A stretch of DNA of 64,000 nucleotides, from positions 1 through 64,000 of the forward strand of contig NW_026970879.1 of the NCBI RefSeq assembly GCF_963678635.1, in the 5' to 3' direction. The notes below the pieces were generated by a model. That model was given only the letters and a program-made list of their open reading frames with translations, ran no database searches and was not told the origin of the DNA. Both the position numbers and the translations under genes were made by a program. This stretch comes from Symsagittifera roscoffensis (lineage: Eukaryota > Xenacoelomorpha > Acoela > Convolutidae). Positions 44,236 to 54,668 of this stretch are shown here, piece after piece (the stretch's first letter is position 1; each line of letters opens with the position of its first letter).

Positions 44236-45514
44236 TGGTTAAAACCTTTATTTTTCCTTTTACAGCTATACTATCATTTAATGTATTTAAATTTTTAAGT
44301 GTATCTGCTTCATTAGAATCTCCATATAAATTATATGATAAAACTGAAAGAGGTGTATAAGTAAATAAATTAGTCAATATTTTATTTGATGTATTTAATA
44401 TTTTTTTATCTGATAAATCACTATATACAGATCTTAATTGAGCAATATCATTAATTAAATTATGTGAAAAAGATTGTTTAATACTAGAGTTTTGATTTTC
44501 TAAACTATTGTTATTATTATTAATTTCATCAGTTGTATTATAAATTATTTGAGATGATATTCTATATTGAGTTACTAAAGAAGATTGTTTAACTGAATCA
44601 ATAATTATATTAGCATTGCTTGTGATTTGTTTTTCTTCTTCTGTAATAGGATTAGATTGAACTTTAATATTGGGACTTAAACTATCTATTGCAAAACTTT
44701 TTTGATCACTTTGATTTGTTAAAGATGTAAAAGAATTAATTGAATTACCAAATTCATTAAATCTTTTTAACCCTGCTAACACTTGAATAATATCACTACT
44801 TAAATTATCTATACCACTGATTAAATCAGTAATTCTTATAATTAATGCAGTAGGATTATTTATTAAAGCTGTAATATTATCTATATCGTTTTCTATTTCT
44901 TTAATAAAATTTGCAGCATCATTTATTTCATCTGCTAAAGGAGATAATACTTTTTGAATATTTTTAAGTGTATTTATACCTATATCTTTAGCAGATTCAT
45001 ATGCATCTTTAAATTTTTTAAATATATTAATATTATTACCATTATCATTTATATCATTAATACAATCTGCAGCTATATCATTAATAGTTTGTTGAGTAAT
45101 TTCATCTCCAGCGATAGGAAGTGAATTATTAATTGCATTAGATACTTCAATGGCTTCAAATGAAAAATTAGCTATTCCTAATTTTGCAAATGATTGTTTT
45201 AGTGAATATATACCAGTTGATACATTAATGGTACCATAAAATGGGTGAATTAATATATGAGTTTTATTACTTTCTAAAACTTCAATTAATTGATTTCTTT
45301 TAGTTAAATAATCGCCATCTTGTGTAGGGTCATATTCAATAATTCCATTAATGTTAAATTTTCTTAATGATTTACCTAAATCTTGTGCTTGTCTTCTATT
45401 TGTAGATATATATTCATAATATGTTTTTCTTCTACCACCTTGAGTAACATCATTGTTTAACAAAAATTTTATTCCATCAATCGATGCTTCCCAGGTTGAA
45501 TTTAATAAACTCAT
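44222..45514 (-). CDS. Mu gpN-like protein (copy 2)
   Basis: 430 residues, four substitutions relative to copy 1: one Leu to Ile near residue 106 and three near the C-terminus (YEESNEAD to YGDSNEAD, NKLND to NTLND). Confidence 0.8.
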   Translation of the reverse strand: MSLLNSTWEASIDGIKFLLNNDVTQGGRRKTYYEYISTNRRQAQDLGKSLRKFNINGIIEYDPTQDGDYLTKRNQLIEVLESNKTHILIHPFYGTINVSTGIYSLKQSFAKLGIANFSFEAIEVSNAINNSLPIAGDEITQQTINDIAADCINDINDNGNNINIFKKFKDAYESAKDIGINTLKNIQKVLSPLADEINDAANFIKEIENDIDNITALINNPTALIIRITDLISGIDNLSSDIIQVLAGLKRFNEFGNSINSFTSLTNQSDQKSFAIDSLSPNIKVQSNPITEEEKQITSNANIIIDSVKQSSLVTQYRISSQIIYNTTDEINNNNNSLENQNSSIKQSFSHNLINDIAQLRSVYSDLSDKKILNTSNKILTNLFTYTPLSVLSYNLYGDSNEADTLKNLNTLNDSIAVKGKIKVLTNARN

Positions 45515-45517
45515 TTA

Positions 45518-47077
45518 TTACCTCCTATACGGATTTACGCCAACATGAAAATTCGATTTGCCACCACTATGATGTGTTTTTATTGATTTTATATCAGCAT
45601 TATTAGATTCAATATTTAAATTAATATTAGAGGTCATTTGTTGATTTCCAATTCCTAAAAGATTATATAAAGTTTCAGTATTAGTTTGATTATGCATATT
45701 CATTTGTGGTTTTTCGGGTAATGTTTGATTATAAAAATCATATTTTCTTTTAGATAAATCGCCACCACCTACAACTTGCGGGGTTAACATTAAACTAGTA
45801 CTTAAACCTAAAAATTTAGAAAATTCGCCCATTTTACTACTTAACCACCCCAACACACTTTTTAAACTTGTAAAAGGTTTAAGTAATTCATGACCCAAAA
45901 CTTTTAAACTATTCATAAAACCTTGACCAGTTAATAAAGAAGCAAATCCTTTCCACATGCCTTTAGTTAATGCTAAACTTCCTCTAAATAGAGATAAACC
46001 TGCAATTATAGACAAGAAACCACTAGTAGTAGAATGATTTTGAGAAAAATTTCTAAATGAATTTGCAAAATGAGACATTTTATTACTTAATACATTAAGT
46101 CCATTATTTAAATGTGTTGAAGCTGCAAAACTTTGCCACATCGATGTAGTAATATCAAAAAATGCATTTTTAATTTTTATTAAAGGAGCAATGGTCCCTG
46201 TTTGAGTTAAAGTTTTAGATATATTTTTAGCATCTTTATGAGTATTAAACCATTCTTTTACTGCTAAATTTAATTCTTTGTTAGTCATAGCACCCGTAGA
46301 AATCATTTGATCAAAAGCTTGTCTTTCATAAGGTGTCTTAAAACTCATTCCTTGCATTTTAGCAAGAATACCTTTTAATTGTAAACCTTTATCATTTAAT
46401 GAATTTAATATTTCATTTGTAATTTTTCCAGATTGATTGACTTGTGTAAATAATCTAGTTATTTCATTTGATGAGATACCTGTATAAGTAGATATGTCTA
46501 ACTGTTTTTGTAAATCATTGAAAGAACTTTTACCACCTTTACCTTGTTCAAGCAATAATCTAAAGGAATTTGTTAATTCACTCATAGGCTTATTTGTATC
46601 TATAGATAATTGTCGCATATTTGACATATATTTATTTAAATTTTTAATATTGGGTAATAAAACTGATAATCTTTTTTGGTCTTGCTCTAAATTAGAAGCT
46701 TTTACAGCAGAACCCGCTACAATTCCACCAACTGCTAATCCTTTTAATAAATTATTATTACTTATACCACCAAAAGAACTTTTAATTTTGCTGCCAACAA
46801 TAGCAACAGAATTGCCGATATTTTGCACAAATCTATCAAATAATGATAAATTATTAGTTTTAATATTGTTAGACATTCCTTTTAAATTATTAGATATTTT
46901 TGAAGTATTTTTTTTAACTGATTCAATATTTTTATTAAAATTTTTAGAAGAATTATTGGCTTTTTGAAAACTGCCACTTACTTCTTGATTAAAATTAGAA
47001 AAGTTTTTTTTAATATTATTTAAAGTTTTAGAAAATTCATCTATAGCTCTAATATTATATGATACTGAAAAAGCCAT
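45518..47077 (-). CDS. Tail tape measure protein (copy 2, variant middle)
   Basis: 519 residues, same length as copy 1, so the same tail length is expected. Residues about 181-293 are an alternative version (e.g. NDLQKQLD, NEITRLF, YERQAFDQMISTGAMTN). Scattered changes also occur around 110-165 and 320-410. Both ends are nearly identical to copy 1. Confidence 0.75.
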   Translation of the reverse strand: MAFSVSYNIRAIDEFSKTLNNIKKNFSNFNQEVSGSFQKANNSSKNFNKNIESVKKNTSKISNNLKGMSNNIKTNNLSLFDRFVQNIGNSVAIVGSKIKSSFGGISNNNLLKGLAVGGIVAGSAVKASNLEQDQKRLSVLLPNIKNLNKYMSNMRQLSIDTNKPMSELTNSFRLLLEQGKGGKSSFNDLQKQLDISTYTGISSNEITRLFTQVNQSGKITNEILNSLNDKGLQLKGILAKMQGMSFKTPYERQAFDQMISTGAMTNKELNLAVKEWFNTHKDAKNISKTLTQTGTIAPLIKIKNAFFDITTSMWQSFAASTHLNNGLNVLSNKMSHFANSFRNFSQNHSTTSGFLSIIAGLSLFRGSLALTKGMWKGFASLLTGQGFMNSLKVLGHELLKPFTSLKSVLGWLSSKMGEFSKFLGLSTSLMLTPQVVGGGDLSKRKYDFYNQTLPEKPQMNMHNQTNTETLYNLLGIGNQQMTSNINLNIESNNADIKSIKTHHSGGKSNFHVGVNPYRR

Positions 47078-47093
47078 TTTTTAATTCCTTATA

Positions 47094-47786
47094 TTATATA
47101 TGTATTTTAAAATCTTTTACTTTATCATTATCTAATGCATTGATTTCTTCTTCTATTTCAAATTGTCTATTAATAAGTAATTGGATTTTATCTGATTTGA
47201 TTGTTAAAATATTAATTAAATCTTTACTATTTACATCAATTTTAATATTTGCAGATGTCCGCCAAGCAATAACATCATTTAAATTATTTTGATTTTGTAA
47301 TTTTATTATATTTTGATTAATAATAAACATTGATTCTTCATCAACTTGAAATTGATTATTATTATATGTTATTTCTTGAATTTTTCTTATTTCATTTTTA
47401 ATAATTTCTTTTAATTCTTTTTTTTTACATTCTTTAGTTATTATCCATTGATTATTTTTAAAAACACAATATTTGCTTATGGGTTTTTTAAGAGTATAAC
47501 CTTCTTTTATTGCCCCTAAATAAGTAACTGTATGTTTTGAATAATCATCAATATTATAAACAATTTTATCTCGATTATTTTCAATGTTTTCCCATATTTT
47601 TTTATTTTTATGAAATACAGGCATATATCCCTTACTCAATGTAGGTTTAATAGTTGTAGCATTAGCTGGGATTAAAAAAACATCTTTTTCAAGAGGTGAT
47701 TTTTTGGCTTCTTCTTCATTTAAAAATTCGCCATCAATATGATAATCTTTAATATTTAAACTTTTATAATAATTATAAATTTTCAT
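47094..47786 (-). CDS. Tail fibre assembly chaperone-like protein (copy 2 only)
   Basis: A 230-residue protein. The first half (KIYNYYKSLNIKDYHIDGEF, VFLIPANATTIKPTLSKGYMPVFHKNKKIWENI) fits the fibre-assembly chaperone/DUF4376-type proteins encoded after collar-type fibres (PANATTI...P....G...vf....W). A helical C-terminal half follows. It directly follows the fibre gene and is absent from copy 1, where only its last 20 bases remain at 14140-14159. It probably folds or trimerises the copy-2 fibre. Confidence 0.7.
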   Translation of the reverse strand: MKIYNYYKSLNIKDYHIDGEFLNEEEAKKSPLEKDVFLIPANATTIKPTLSKGYMPVFHKNKKIWENIENNRDKIVYNIDDYSKHTVTYLGAIKEGYTLKKPISKYCVFKNNQWIITKECKKKELKEIIKNEIRKIQEITYNNNQFQVDEESMFIINQNIIKLQNQNNLNDVIAWRTSANIKIDVNSKDLINILTIKSDKIQLLINRQFEIEEEINALDNDKVKDFKIHI

Positions 47787-47803
47787 TTAATTATTCCTTA
47801 ATA

Positions 47804-48712
47804 TTAATATTTAATTAAATATTTAATAGACATATTAATAGGTCTATTTTCAATTGCTGTTGGTACTACTGCAGAAGCATCAAAATCTAATTTATTGTAA
47901 GAAGGATTTGTTTGAAGATTACCATCATACGAATCAATTATATTATCGCTTTCAATAAATGCACCTTCTGCTTGAGCAAATAAACCAACATTACTTCTTG
48001 AGTTTTTAATAGTACCTGTAATATTTCTTATTGCATCTTCTTGTGTTATTCCAAGATCAGCAGAATTGCCACCATAACCGCGTAAAAATTTACCTCTATA
48101 ATCTGGGATATTAAATGTATTTTCTCCATCGCCATTACCGAAAAATGTTCCATATTTGTTAAATAAAGAAATATATGTAGTTCTTGATAGAGCAGCTCCA
48201 TTCGCTTCCATATAACCATCATAAATTTCACCATTTGGGCTAATAATACAAGAGCCAATGTTTGTTGATGAAGATGTTTTTATAAGAATAAAACTATTAA
48301 ATGATGATTTAAATATAATTTCATAATAATTATTAGCAATTAAATAACCTACAGAAATATTATTGCCAAAATCATCTACAATATTTTTTACACCAATACC
48401 ATCAATGTTTACAGTCATTGCACCACTATTAGTATTTGATGTATAAAATCTTACTTTTAATCCATTTACATATTCTTTTAAAGGTTGACTATTTGTAGCA
48501 TTTAAAACAATAGAATTTTCTGTACCTGTATCTTCATAAAAATCATATACACATGCTGACTTAGTTAATACTTTGCCTAGTTGGTTTAAATCATTACCAT
48601 CTAAACTTAAATTTGCACCACTAATAACATTTTCCAATTCTAAAGGAATTTGGTTAAAATCGTCAGCATTTAGACTAGTTTCTCCATTTATCATAATTGG
48701 TATATTTTTCAT
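47804..48712 (-). CDS. Tail fibre with phage tail collar domain (copy-2 type)
   Basis: A 302-residue protein. Residues 1 to about 110 match the copy-1 fibre (E17D and one or two others). A collar domain follows (NGEIYDGYMEANGAALSRT, FGNGDGENTFNIPDYRGKFLRGYG), then VGLFAQAEGAF and a C-terminal ENRPINMSIKYLIKY, all typical of collar-type fibres with the conserved ENRP end. The swap between copies starts near 48390, within residues 105-112. A chaperone gene follows, as usual for this type. Confidence 0.85.
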   Translation of the reverse strand: MKNIPIMINGETSLNADDFNQIPLELENVISGANLSLDGNDLNQLGKVLTKSACVYDFYEDTGTENSIVLNATNSQPLKEYVNGLKVRFYTSNTNSGAMTVNIDGIGVKNIVDDFGNNISVGYLIANNYYEIIFKSSFNSFILIKTSSSTNIGSCIISPNGEIYDGYMEANGAALSRTTYISLFNKYGTFFGNGDGENTFNIPDYRGKFLRGYGGNSADLGITQEDAIRNITGTIKNSRSNVGLFAQAEGAFIESDNIIDSYDGNLQTNPSYNKLDFDASAVVPTAIENRPINMSIKYLIKY

Positions 48713-48724
48713 TAAATTAATCCT

Positions 48725-49390
48725 TTAATTAGTTGTAAAATCATCATTATTTTGTAGAATAAAATCATCATTATTTTGCATTTTAATTTTAAATATTGGA
48801 ACATTAGTTCGATTAAAATGGACAGTGCATGTACTTGGTATTAATTTAAGTATAAAACATTCAATATTTAAAAGATAGCCACTTTCTCCAAAAAACCATG
48901 GGAATGTAATGGGGAATATAGTACTAATTGATGTGTCTAAAAAATGTAATTAATAATTCATAAGTTGAAATATTTGGGTCAGATTGTGGATCTTGAGCAA
49001 ATCTTGTTGTGATTGTCGCTGAATAACCAAGTATATTAATTATTTCTTCTAAGTCGCTAACTGTTTGAACACCGCGAGCTTTAATTTTAGCAATACACTG
49101 ATTTCTTCTTTTTTCCAATGAAACATCGGTTTTAAAACATTGATCAGGAATGCCTAATTGTTTTTCCCATCTTCAATAAATTTTTCAGTAATTGTAATAT
49201 CAAATTGAGTTGATATTTGATTTAAATAATCTCTAAATTTATTGTCTTCTATCGTTAAACTATTTATTAATTTAAACAGATTAGAATTAATAATATTTGT
49301 TGCATTCCAACCTTTACCTTGAGGCAAATATTTAGCAAATATATGTCCACCATCATTTTTATCAAGTAAATTAAAAAACTTATTGATCAT
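48725..49390 (-). pseudogene. Mu gp48-like gene broken by two frameshifts (copy 2)
   Basis: Same 666-bp span as the intact copy-1 gene, but with one base missing near 49168-49173 (ATTC to ATC) and one extra A in a run near 48939-48944. The first frame gives 78 residues (49154-49390); a second open stretch covers 48924-49118. The indels cancel in length, so the two ends are in frame with the original. Either the gene is dead here and copy 1 supplies gp48, or these are sequencing errors in short runs. Confidence 0.8.
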
Positions 49391-50757
49391 GCAAATACCA
49401 CATTACCTTGTACAGCAATTTCACCATCATTTATGATTACATTATTTAATGGTGTAGTTAATGTATAACTTTCTAAAGATTCACCTGTAACATCATCAAT
49501 TGTTTTTAATATTGTTAAATTAATATCGTTAATATTAATATTACCATTATTTTCTTTATTTAATTCAACACCATTAATCATATTTTTATTTCTAAAAAAT
49601 TGTCTTATATTTTCTTTAATAGCAATTTGCATTGTGTTGGTATTAGGTATTATATTAGAAAAATTAAAATTTATATATATAGGTGATAATGATAATACTT
49701 GTATATTATCAGAAACAAGATTTATAGGTGCTATTGACATAATTTGAGTTTTAATATTAGCATTGTCTGTCGTTGTTGTAATGATAGAGTCACTTTGATC
49801 TTTAACACAAAATATCGTTGTAAAACCAGATTGATTTTTAAAATAATTATTATCATCTAAACCATGTGTAGCTCTTAAAACAAAACATCTTGTCACACCA
49901 TTAACTTTTTTAGCTTGGTTAATGATAGATTGGGCATTAAAATTAGTTATTGGGTTTTGCCAAGCATCTTCTATACGAGATTTATAATTATTTTCTTCTT
50001 CTGTATCCGTACCACCTGTTAAACCGTTTAAAGTAACATAAGCATTATTATTCACATTTGAAATTGGTGTTTGTAAAGCTAAAGAAGCTCCACTTGAAAG
50101 ATTAGTTTTTACACCATTTTCTTCACATTGTACTTGTACATTGCTGACATAATAAGTAGATAATATTGTACCTGTAGCGGGGGAAATAGTATTTATATCT
50201 ATATTAAAAGTTACTTCAATTTCATTAATAACTGTTACAGTTTTTGTACCATTATATTCATTTTCATTAGCTCCACTAATTAAAATATTTATGCCTGTTG
50301 CTAAATTGTGAGCACCTGAAAAAGTAATAGTTGCCAAACCGCCTGTTTGTGTAATTTGTAATACAGTATTATTATTTTTTGAAATAGTAGAATTAGATAA
50401 AGTTTTATAAGTTAATGATCCATTTGATATTAAAGTTTGCGCTGGTATTGTAACACAATTTTGTATTCCTGAAAATACTACTATTCCTTGAGATGATGTT
50501 GGTTTTCCTAAAGATAAATTAACCAATCCACCCCAAAAATTTAAAACAGATAAATCAGCATAATTATCAAGGAATAAACCTGTTTGTATGGTATCTAATA
50601 ATTGATACATATCAAAAAATCTATACCCAGAAGATTGAACTAATGAAGTTAATAAAGCATTTTTTAAAAAAGGGTTACTTTGAGGCAAAGCATTTTGTAC
50701 ATCTGCTTTTTGTCTATTTACAATATCAGATGCATTATTAGGTAATTTTATAGCCAT
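49387..50757 (-). CDS. Mu gp47-like baseplate protein (copy 2)
   Basis: 456 residues; three substitutions from copy 1: two in the inserted beta module (IIFSGSHN to ITFSGAHN) and Glu to Lys in ELNEENN. Confidence 0.85.
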   Translation of the reverse strand: MAIKLPNNASDIVNRQKADVQNALPQSNPFLKNALLTSLVQSSGYRFFDMYQLLDTIQTGLFLDNYADLSVLNFWGGLVNLSLGKPTSSQGIVVFSGIQNCVTIPAQTLISNGSLTYKTLSNSTISKNNNTVLQITQTGGLATITFSGAHNLATGINILISGANENEYNGTKTVTVINEIEVTFNIDINTISPATGTILSTYYVSNVQVQCEENGVKTNLSSGASLALQTPISNVNNNAYVTLNGLTGGTDTEEENNYKSRIEDAWQNPITNFNAQSIINQAKKVNGVTRCFVLRATHGLDDNNYFKNQSGFTTIFCVKDQSDSIITTTTDNANIKTQIMSIAPINLVSDNIQVLSLSPIYINFNFSNIIPNTNTMQIAIKENIRQFFRNKNMINGVELNKENNGNININDINLTILKTIDDVTGESLESYTLTTPLNNVIINDGEIAVQGNVVFA

Positions 50758-50764
50758 AATATAA

Positions 50765-51205
50765 TTAATTCCCAGTATTTTTCCATAATGAATAACTCCA
50801 AAGATTGCTATTATTAATAGTGTTGCCAGTAATTATTATAGTTATATCATTATTATTTTGTATTTTTGTTTGCACATTTATATTTTCTAAATAATTTTCA
50901 TCTAAAAGCCATTGCAAACTTTCTAATGTATAAGTTTTAGCTAAATTTCTAATATTGTTATTTAATCTTGATTGATCTAACAACCACAATTTAGATCCAT
51001 GCTTAAAAGAGATATATAATTGGTCTGCTATATAACCTCTTCTTTTACTAGCTTCTTCAACTTCAGATGATGCAGCTCTTTGATCAGTATATAAACTTAA
51101 TAAGATAGATGTATCAAAATTATTTACTTGTTCAAAATCTCCATTATTATCAAAATTAATATCATAATAATCTAAATAATTTTTTTGTAATTTTATATCT
51201 ATCAT
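50765..51205 (-). CDS. Mu gp46-like baseplate protein (copy 2)
   Basis: The product is identical to that of 17113-17553. Its ATG overlaps the end of the chaperone -1 frame (ATGA). Confidence 0.85.
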   Translation of the reverse strand: MIDIKLQKNYLDYYDINFDNNGDFEQVNNFDTSILLSLYTDQRAASSEVEEASKRRGYIADQLYISFKHGSKLWLLDQSRLNNNIRNLAKTYTLESLQWLLDENYLENINVQTKIQNNNDITIIITGNTINNSNLWSYSLWKNTGN

Positions 51206-51366
51206 TTTATTTTATTAGCCTTTTCAATTTCTTTTATTATATTGCAAGCATGATAAGATAATCTTTTGATTTTAGTTATGGGCATATATTCTAATTCTTT
51301 TAAATTTAAACCGCCCCGATAAAAATATATTAAATTAAATATTTCTTTTTCTATTTCTATTTCATC
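51202..51366 (-). CDS. -1 frame extension of the tail assembly chaperone (copy 2)
   Basis: Same 54-codon frame as 17550-17714, in the same -1 relation to the preceding stop at 51357-51359. The frame is kept open in both copies although the upstream gene has four amino-acid changes. Confidence 0.6.
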   Translation of the reverse strand, partial: DEIEIEKEIFNLIYFYRGGLNLKELEYMPITKIKRLSYHACNIIKEIEKANKIK

Positions 51367-51800
51367 GAAGCTAGTATAAAATTATTGACATATTCACCAA
51401 AACAAGTTTCTATATCATCAATTTTTAATAATTCAAAAATAGAATTAACCATCAATTCTTTTTTTTCATCTTTTTGTAAATAACACATACCTTTTACAAT
51501 TAAGATTTTTTTAAAATTCTCTAAATTATTTGCCATTTTTTCACCTTGCATAGACAAAAAAGTTGATATTTGTTTTGCTGGCATTTCATTGTCTGAATTT
51601 TCATCTTTTGTTGATGTATCATCTTGGATAGGATCTGATTTATTAATAGCTCTTAAAAATGAGTCTTTAATTTCAAGGTGACTATGTAATACTTTAGAAT
51701 TAGGTGCAGAGATAACTAACTCATTAAATTCTTCAATTTGCCCTTTGTGATGACAAGTTACTGGTTTTTCTAAATTTATAAATATTTCATCTTTAATCAT
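51357..51800 (-). CDS. Tail assembly chaperone (copy 2)
   Basis: 147 residues; four changes from copy 1 (QNDTLT to QDDTST, KKECM to KKELM, IED to IDD). The candidate slip region is unchanged. Confidence 0.65.
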   Translation of the reverse strand: MIKDEIFINLEKPVTCHHKGQIEEFNELVISAPNSKVLHSHLEIKDSFLRAINKSDPIQDDTSTKDENSDNEMPAKQISTFLSMQGEKMANNLENFKKILIVKGMCYLQKDEKKELMVNSIFELLKIDDIETCFGEYVNNFILASMK

Positions 51801-52198
51801 TATATTCCTGTTGCTCCTTCAAACTCGATTTCAATATAAACATCATTAGTCAAATTTATATTATAATTATTTATTAAAGCACAAGATGCAAAAGTACGGG
51901 TTAAAGTTTGTTTAGTAATATTATCAATCCCCGATAAAGTAATAACATTAAAATTAGCTAAAATTTTCCATTGTCTAGCAAATTCTATATTTTTTATTGT
52001 AGGCAACATTGAAAATTTTATTTTACTTTTTTTCATTTCAATATTATCAGTATATACCTGTGTTATATTTCCACCTTCAGTAGATTCTACTCTAAGGGTT
52101 TGTTCGCCAAGTCCTTCATTATAACTTACAGAATTGGGTTTAAATGCTATGAGATTATTATTTACCATAATAGTCGGATTATTAAAAATAGTCTCCAT
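51800..52198 (-). CDS. Tail tube paralogue 2 (copy 2)
   Basis: The product is identical to that of 18148-18546. Confidence 0.75.
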   Translation of the reverse strand: METIFNNPTIMVNNNLIAFKPNSVSYNEGLGEQTLRVESTEGGNITQVYTDNIEMKKSKIKFSMLPTIKNIEFARQWKILANFNVITLSGIDNITKQTLTRTFASCALINNYNINLTNDVYIEIEFEGATGI

Positions 52199-52242
52199 TT
52201 TTTATTTTCCTTATATATTAAAAGTTAATTTATCTTTAATAA

Positions 52243-52641
52243 TTATACTGCTGTTACTCCTTCAAACTCGATTTCAATATCACCATCACTAGTCAAATTT
52301 ACATCATAATTACTTATTAAAGCACAAGATGCAAAAGTACGAGTTAAAGTTTGTTTAGTAATATTATCAATCCCTGATAAAGTAATAGCATTAGAATTAG
52401 CTAAAATTTTCCATTGTCTAACAGATTCTATATTTGTTATTGTAGGCAACATTGAAAATTTTATTTTACTTTTTTTCATTTCAATATTATCAGCATATAC
52501 CTGTGTTATATTTCCACCCCCAGTAGATTCTACTCTAAGGGTTTGTTCGCCAAGTCCTTCGCTATAACTTACAGAATTGGATTTTAATGGTATGGGATTA
52601 TTATTTACCATAATAGTCGGATTATTTAAAATAGTAGCCAT
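52243..52641 (-). CDS. Tail tube paralogue 1 (copy 2)
   Basis: The product is identical to that of 18591-18989. Confidence 0.8.
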   Translation of the reverse strand: MATILNNPTIMVNNNPIPLKSNSVSYSEGLGEQTLRVESTGGGNITQVYADNIEMKKSKIKFSMLPTITNIESVRQWKILANSNAITLSGIDNITKQTLTRTFASCALISNYDVNLTSDGDIEIEFEGVTAV

Positions 52642-52653
52642 TTTTTATTTTCC

Positions 52654-54192
52654 TTATATATTAAAAGTTAATTTAAAAGTACTTACAATATTTCGTAATT
52701 GTGTCACGATTGGTACTTCTTGCAATACTGTGGCAGTACCTGTTGCAAGATCAATTGTCACATCTAATTTACTTTTATAAAATTGTAATGCATTATTGCC
52801 AGATTGTGTTAGCATATAATCTTTTGTACTTAAATTAGTATAATAACCTGTATAAATCGCTTCAATTGTTTGTTTATTATTTATTGAACGATATGCTACT
52901 AAGTCGCCATCTGTCAATCTTGATTGAGCAAAATCTTTTTTAGAATTATTAAACATATATTCTCTAGCATTAACCGAAGTATCAACATAATTAAGATATT
53001 TAAAACTTATATCAACATTACCTGCATCATCATTTTTATAAGTAGTCACAACTTCTCCAAAAATAACATTAGTATTTGTACTATTATTAATAAATATTGA
53101 TGCACCAGCTTTTGATAATTCTTCTATTTCATTATCTTGTAAAGATAGTGATGGTTGGCATGGGATTAATTGTAATGCTGGAGTATTAAAATAAGGTAAT
53201 GATGCCGTAGCAACTCCACCAAATGAATCTAAAGCACTATTTGTCACAACATAATCTGATATTTCAGATCCATTGGTTAGTCTTAACGCTCTAACTGATG
53301 CAAAATAAGATGAAATTACATAAGGAGCTTCCACATAAATACTACCTTTTAAATTGTCATTATTAACATTAACATTGGCAAATAATACTAATGATTTGCT
53401 ATTTTGAGTATTAGCAAAATCTTTAATATTTGTAACTGTATCAGTTTGAGTTGTAAAAGCTACACCATCTAAAATATTATTTGTAACATTAAATCTTTGA
53501 TCTAAAAAATCAGTTAAATATGGCGTTCCGTATGCGTAAGGTGATACTATACCTTGATATCTAGTATTGCCTATTAAATCAGTTATACCTGTTGTAACAG
53601 GGTCTTTGAGACCACCAGTAAAATCTACTAATGTTGTTGTTATACCAGCAACGAAATCATGATAACCAATTGCAAAACTATTAGCTTCTGTACCACCATT
53701 TACAGCAGTTAATATGACTTGTGTATTATCTGAAACGGCTGTGACTGGGATATGAGCATTAGCATTGATTAAATTTGCTAATCTTGTAGCCAAAACTGTA
53801 CCAGTATCTAAATTTACTACATTTAATTGAAAGCTATAATCTTTAGCACTTACAATATCAAAAGTTATAGACCCATTTGTTGTGGCTGTACCAACTAAAT
53901 CAATAGTCGTTGTTGCTTTTACACTTTCTTCATGGTCGTCTAAAGCTATTGCATCAAATTGACTTAATACATTATATTTTCTAGCAACTCTTATCATTCC
54001 AGCAAGCATAGAATTAGCACCAAAAAGAGTATCCCAACTATTATCATTAGGAATATCTGTTATTAATGTGCCTGCTGTAGCTGTACCAGCATCAACTTTT
54101 TGACCGATAAATAAAATTTTTTGATCTGCATTGGATACGGTTGTATTAGCAGACTGTATGTTTATTGTAGTTTTAGGATATCCTGTACTCAT
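52654..54192 (-). CDS. Mu gpL-like tail sheath (copy 2)
   Basis: 512 residues; three changes (A to V in MIRAARK, I to T in TGIIDLIG, T to K in LSTTDYM). Confidence 0.85.
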   Translation of the reverse strand: MSTGYPKTTINIQSANTTVSNADQKILFIGQKVDAGTATAGTLITDIPNDNSWDTLFGANSMLAGMIRVARKYNVLSQFDAIALDDHEESVKATTTIDLVGTATTNGSITFDIVSAKDYSFQLNVVNLDTGTVLATRLANLINANAHIPVTAVSDNTQVILTAVNGGTEANSFAIGYHDFVAGITTTLVDFTGGLKDPVTTGITDLIGNTRYQGIVSPYAYGTPYLTDFLDQRFNVTNNILDGVAFTTQTDTVTNIKDFANTQNSKSLVLFANVNVNNDNLKGSIYVEAPYVISSYFASVRALRLTNGSEISDYVVTNSALDSFGGVATASLPYFNTPALQLIPCQPSLSLQDNEIEELSKAGASIFINNSTNTNVIFGEVVTTYKNDDAGNVDISFKYLNYVDTSVNAREYMFNNSKKDFAQSRLTDGDLVAYRSINNKQTIEAIYTGYYTNLSTKDYMLTQSGNNALQFYKSKLDVTIDLATGTATVLQEVPIVTQLRNIVSTFKLTFNI

Positions 54193-54203
54193 AATTTTAA
54201 CCT

Positions 54204-54668
54204 TTAGTTTTTATTAATTAATTTTAAAATATTATTTCTTAAATATAAAGTATTATTTTTATTTTTATTTAATATAGCCGGTTTTAAAAATGGTCTTTTG
54301 CGTATTTTAGTAGATCCATTTTCTAATTCTGCGGCATATTCAACATTTTCACTTCCAAATTCTAACATATTATAATTATGCACTATAAATGTAATTGATT
54401 GTCTTAAGTTTCCCGTAATTACTGCCGGCGCTTCATTAGGAGCAGATGCTCTATGAGAACGCGGGTTTTTTAATGTTTTACCACCTAGACCTTGTGTAAT
54501 AATATATATTCTACCTGATTTAGGTTTGTTATTAATAAGTTTTTTTGCTTCTTGTACTAAACCTTTGCCAGCAAAATAAAAACCTTTGCGAACCCCTTGA
54601 TTTGTTAATTTATCTAAATTATTAATATTAATATTTTTTGTATTAAAATTAGGATTAGCTATAATCAT
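54204..54668 (-). CDS. HK97 gp10-like protein (copy 2)
   Basis: 154 residues; a single change, Val4 to Ala4. Confidence 0.85.
   Translation of the reverse strand: MIIANPNFNTKNININNLDKLTNQGVRKGFYFAGKGLVQEAKKLINNKPKSGRIYIITQGLGGKTLKNPRSHRASAPNEAPAVITGNLRQSITFIVHNYNMLEFGSENVEYAAELENGSTKIRKRPFLKPAILNKNKNNTLYLRNNILKLINKN

Noticed and set aside
48046-48258. 70-codon minus-strand frame within the copy-2 fibre gene
   Set aside because: Shadow frame of the collar domain; no start signal and no counterpart in copy 1.
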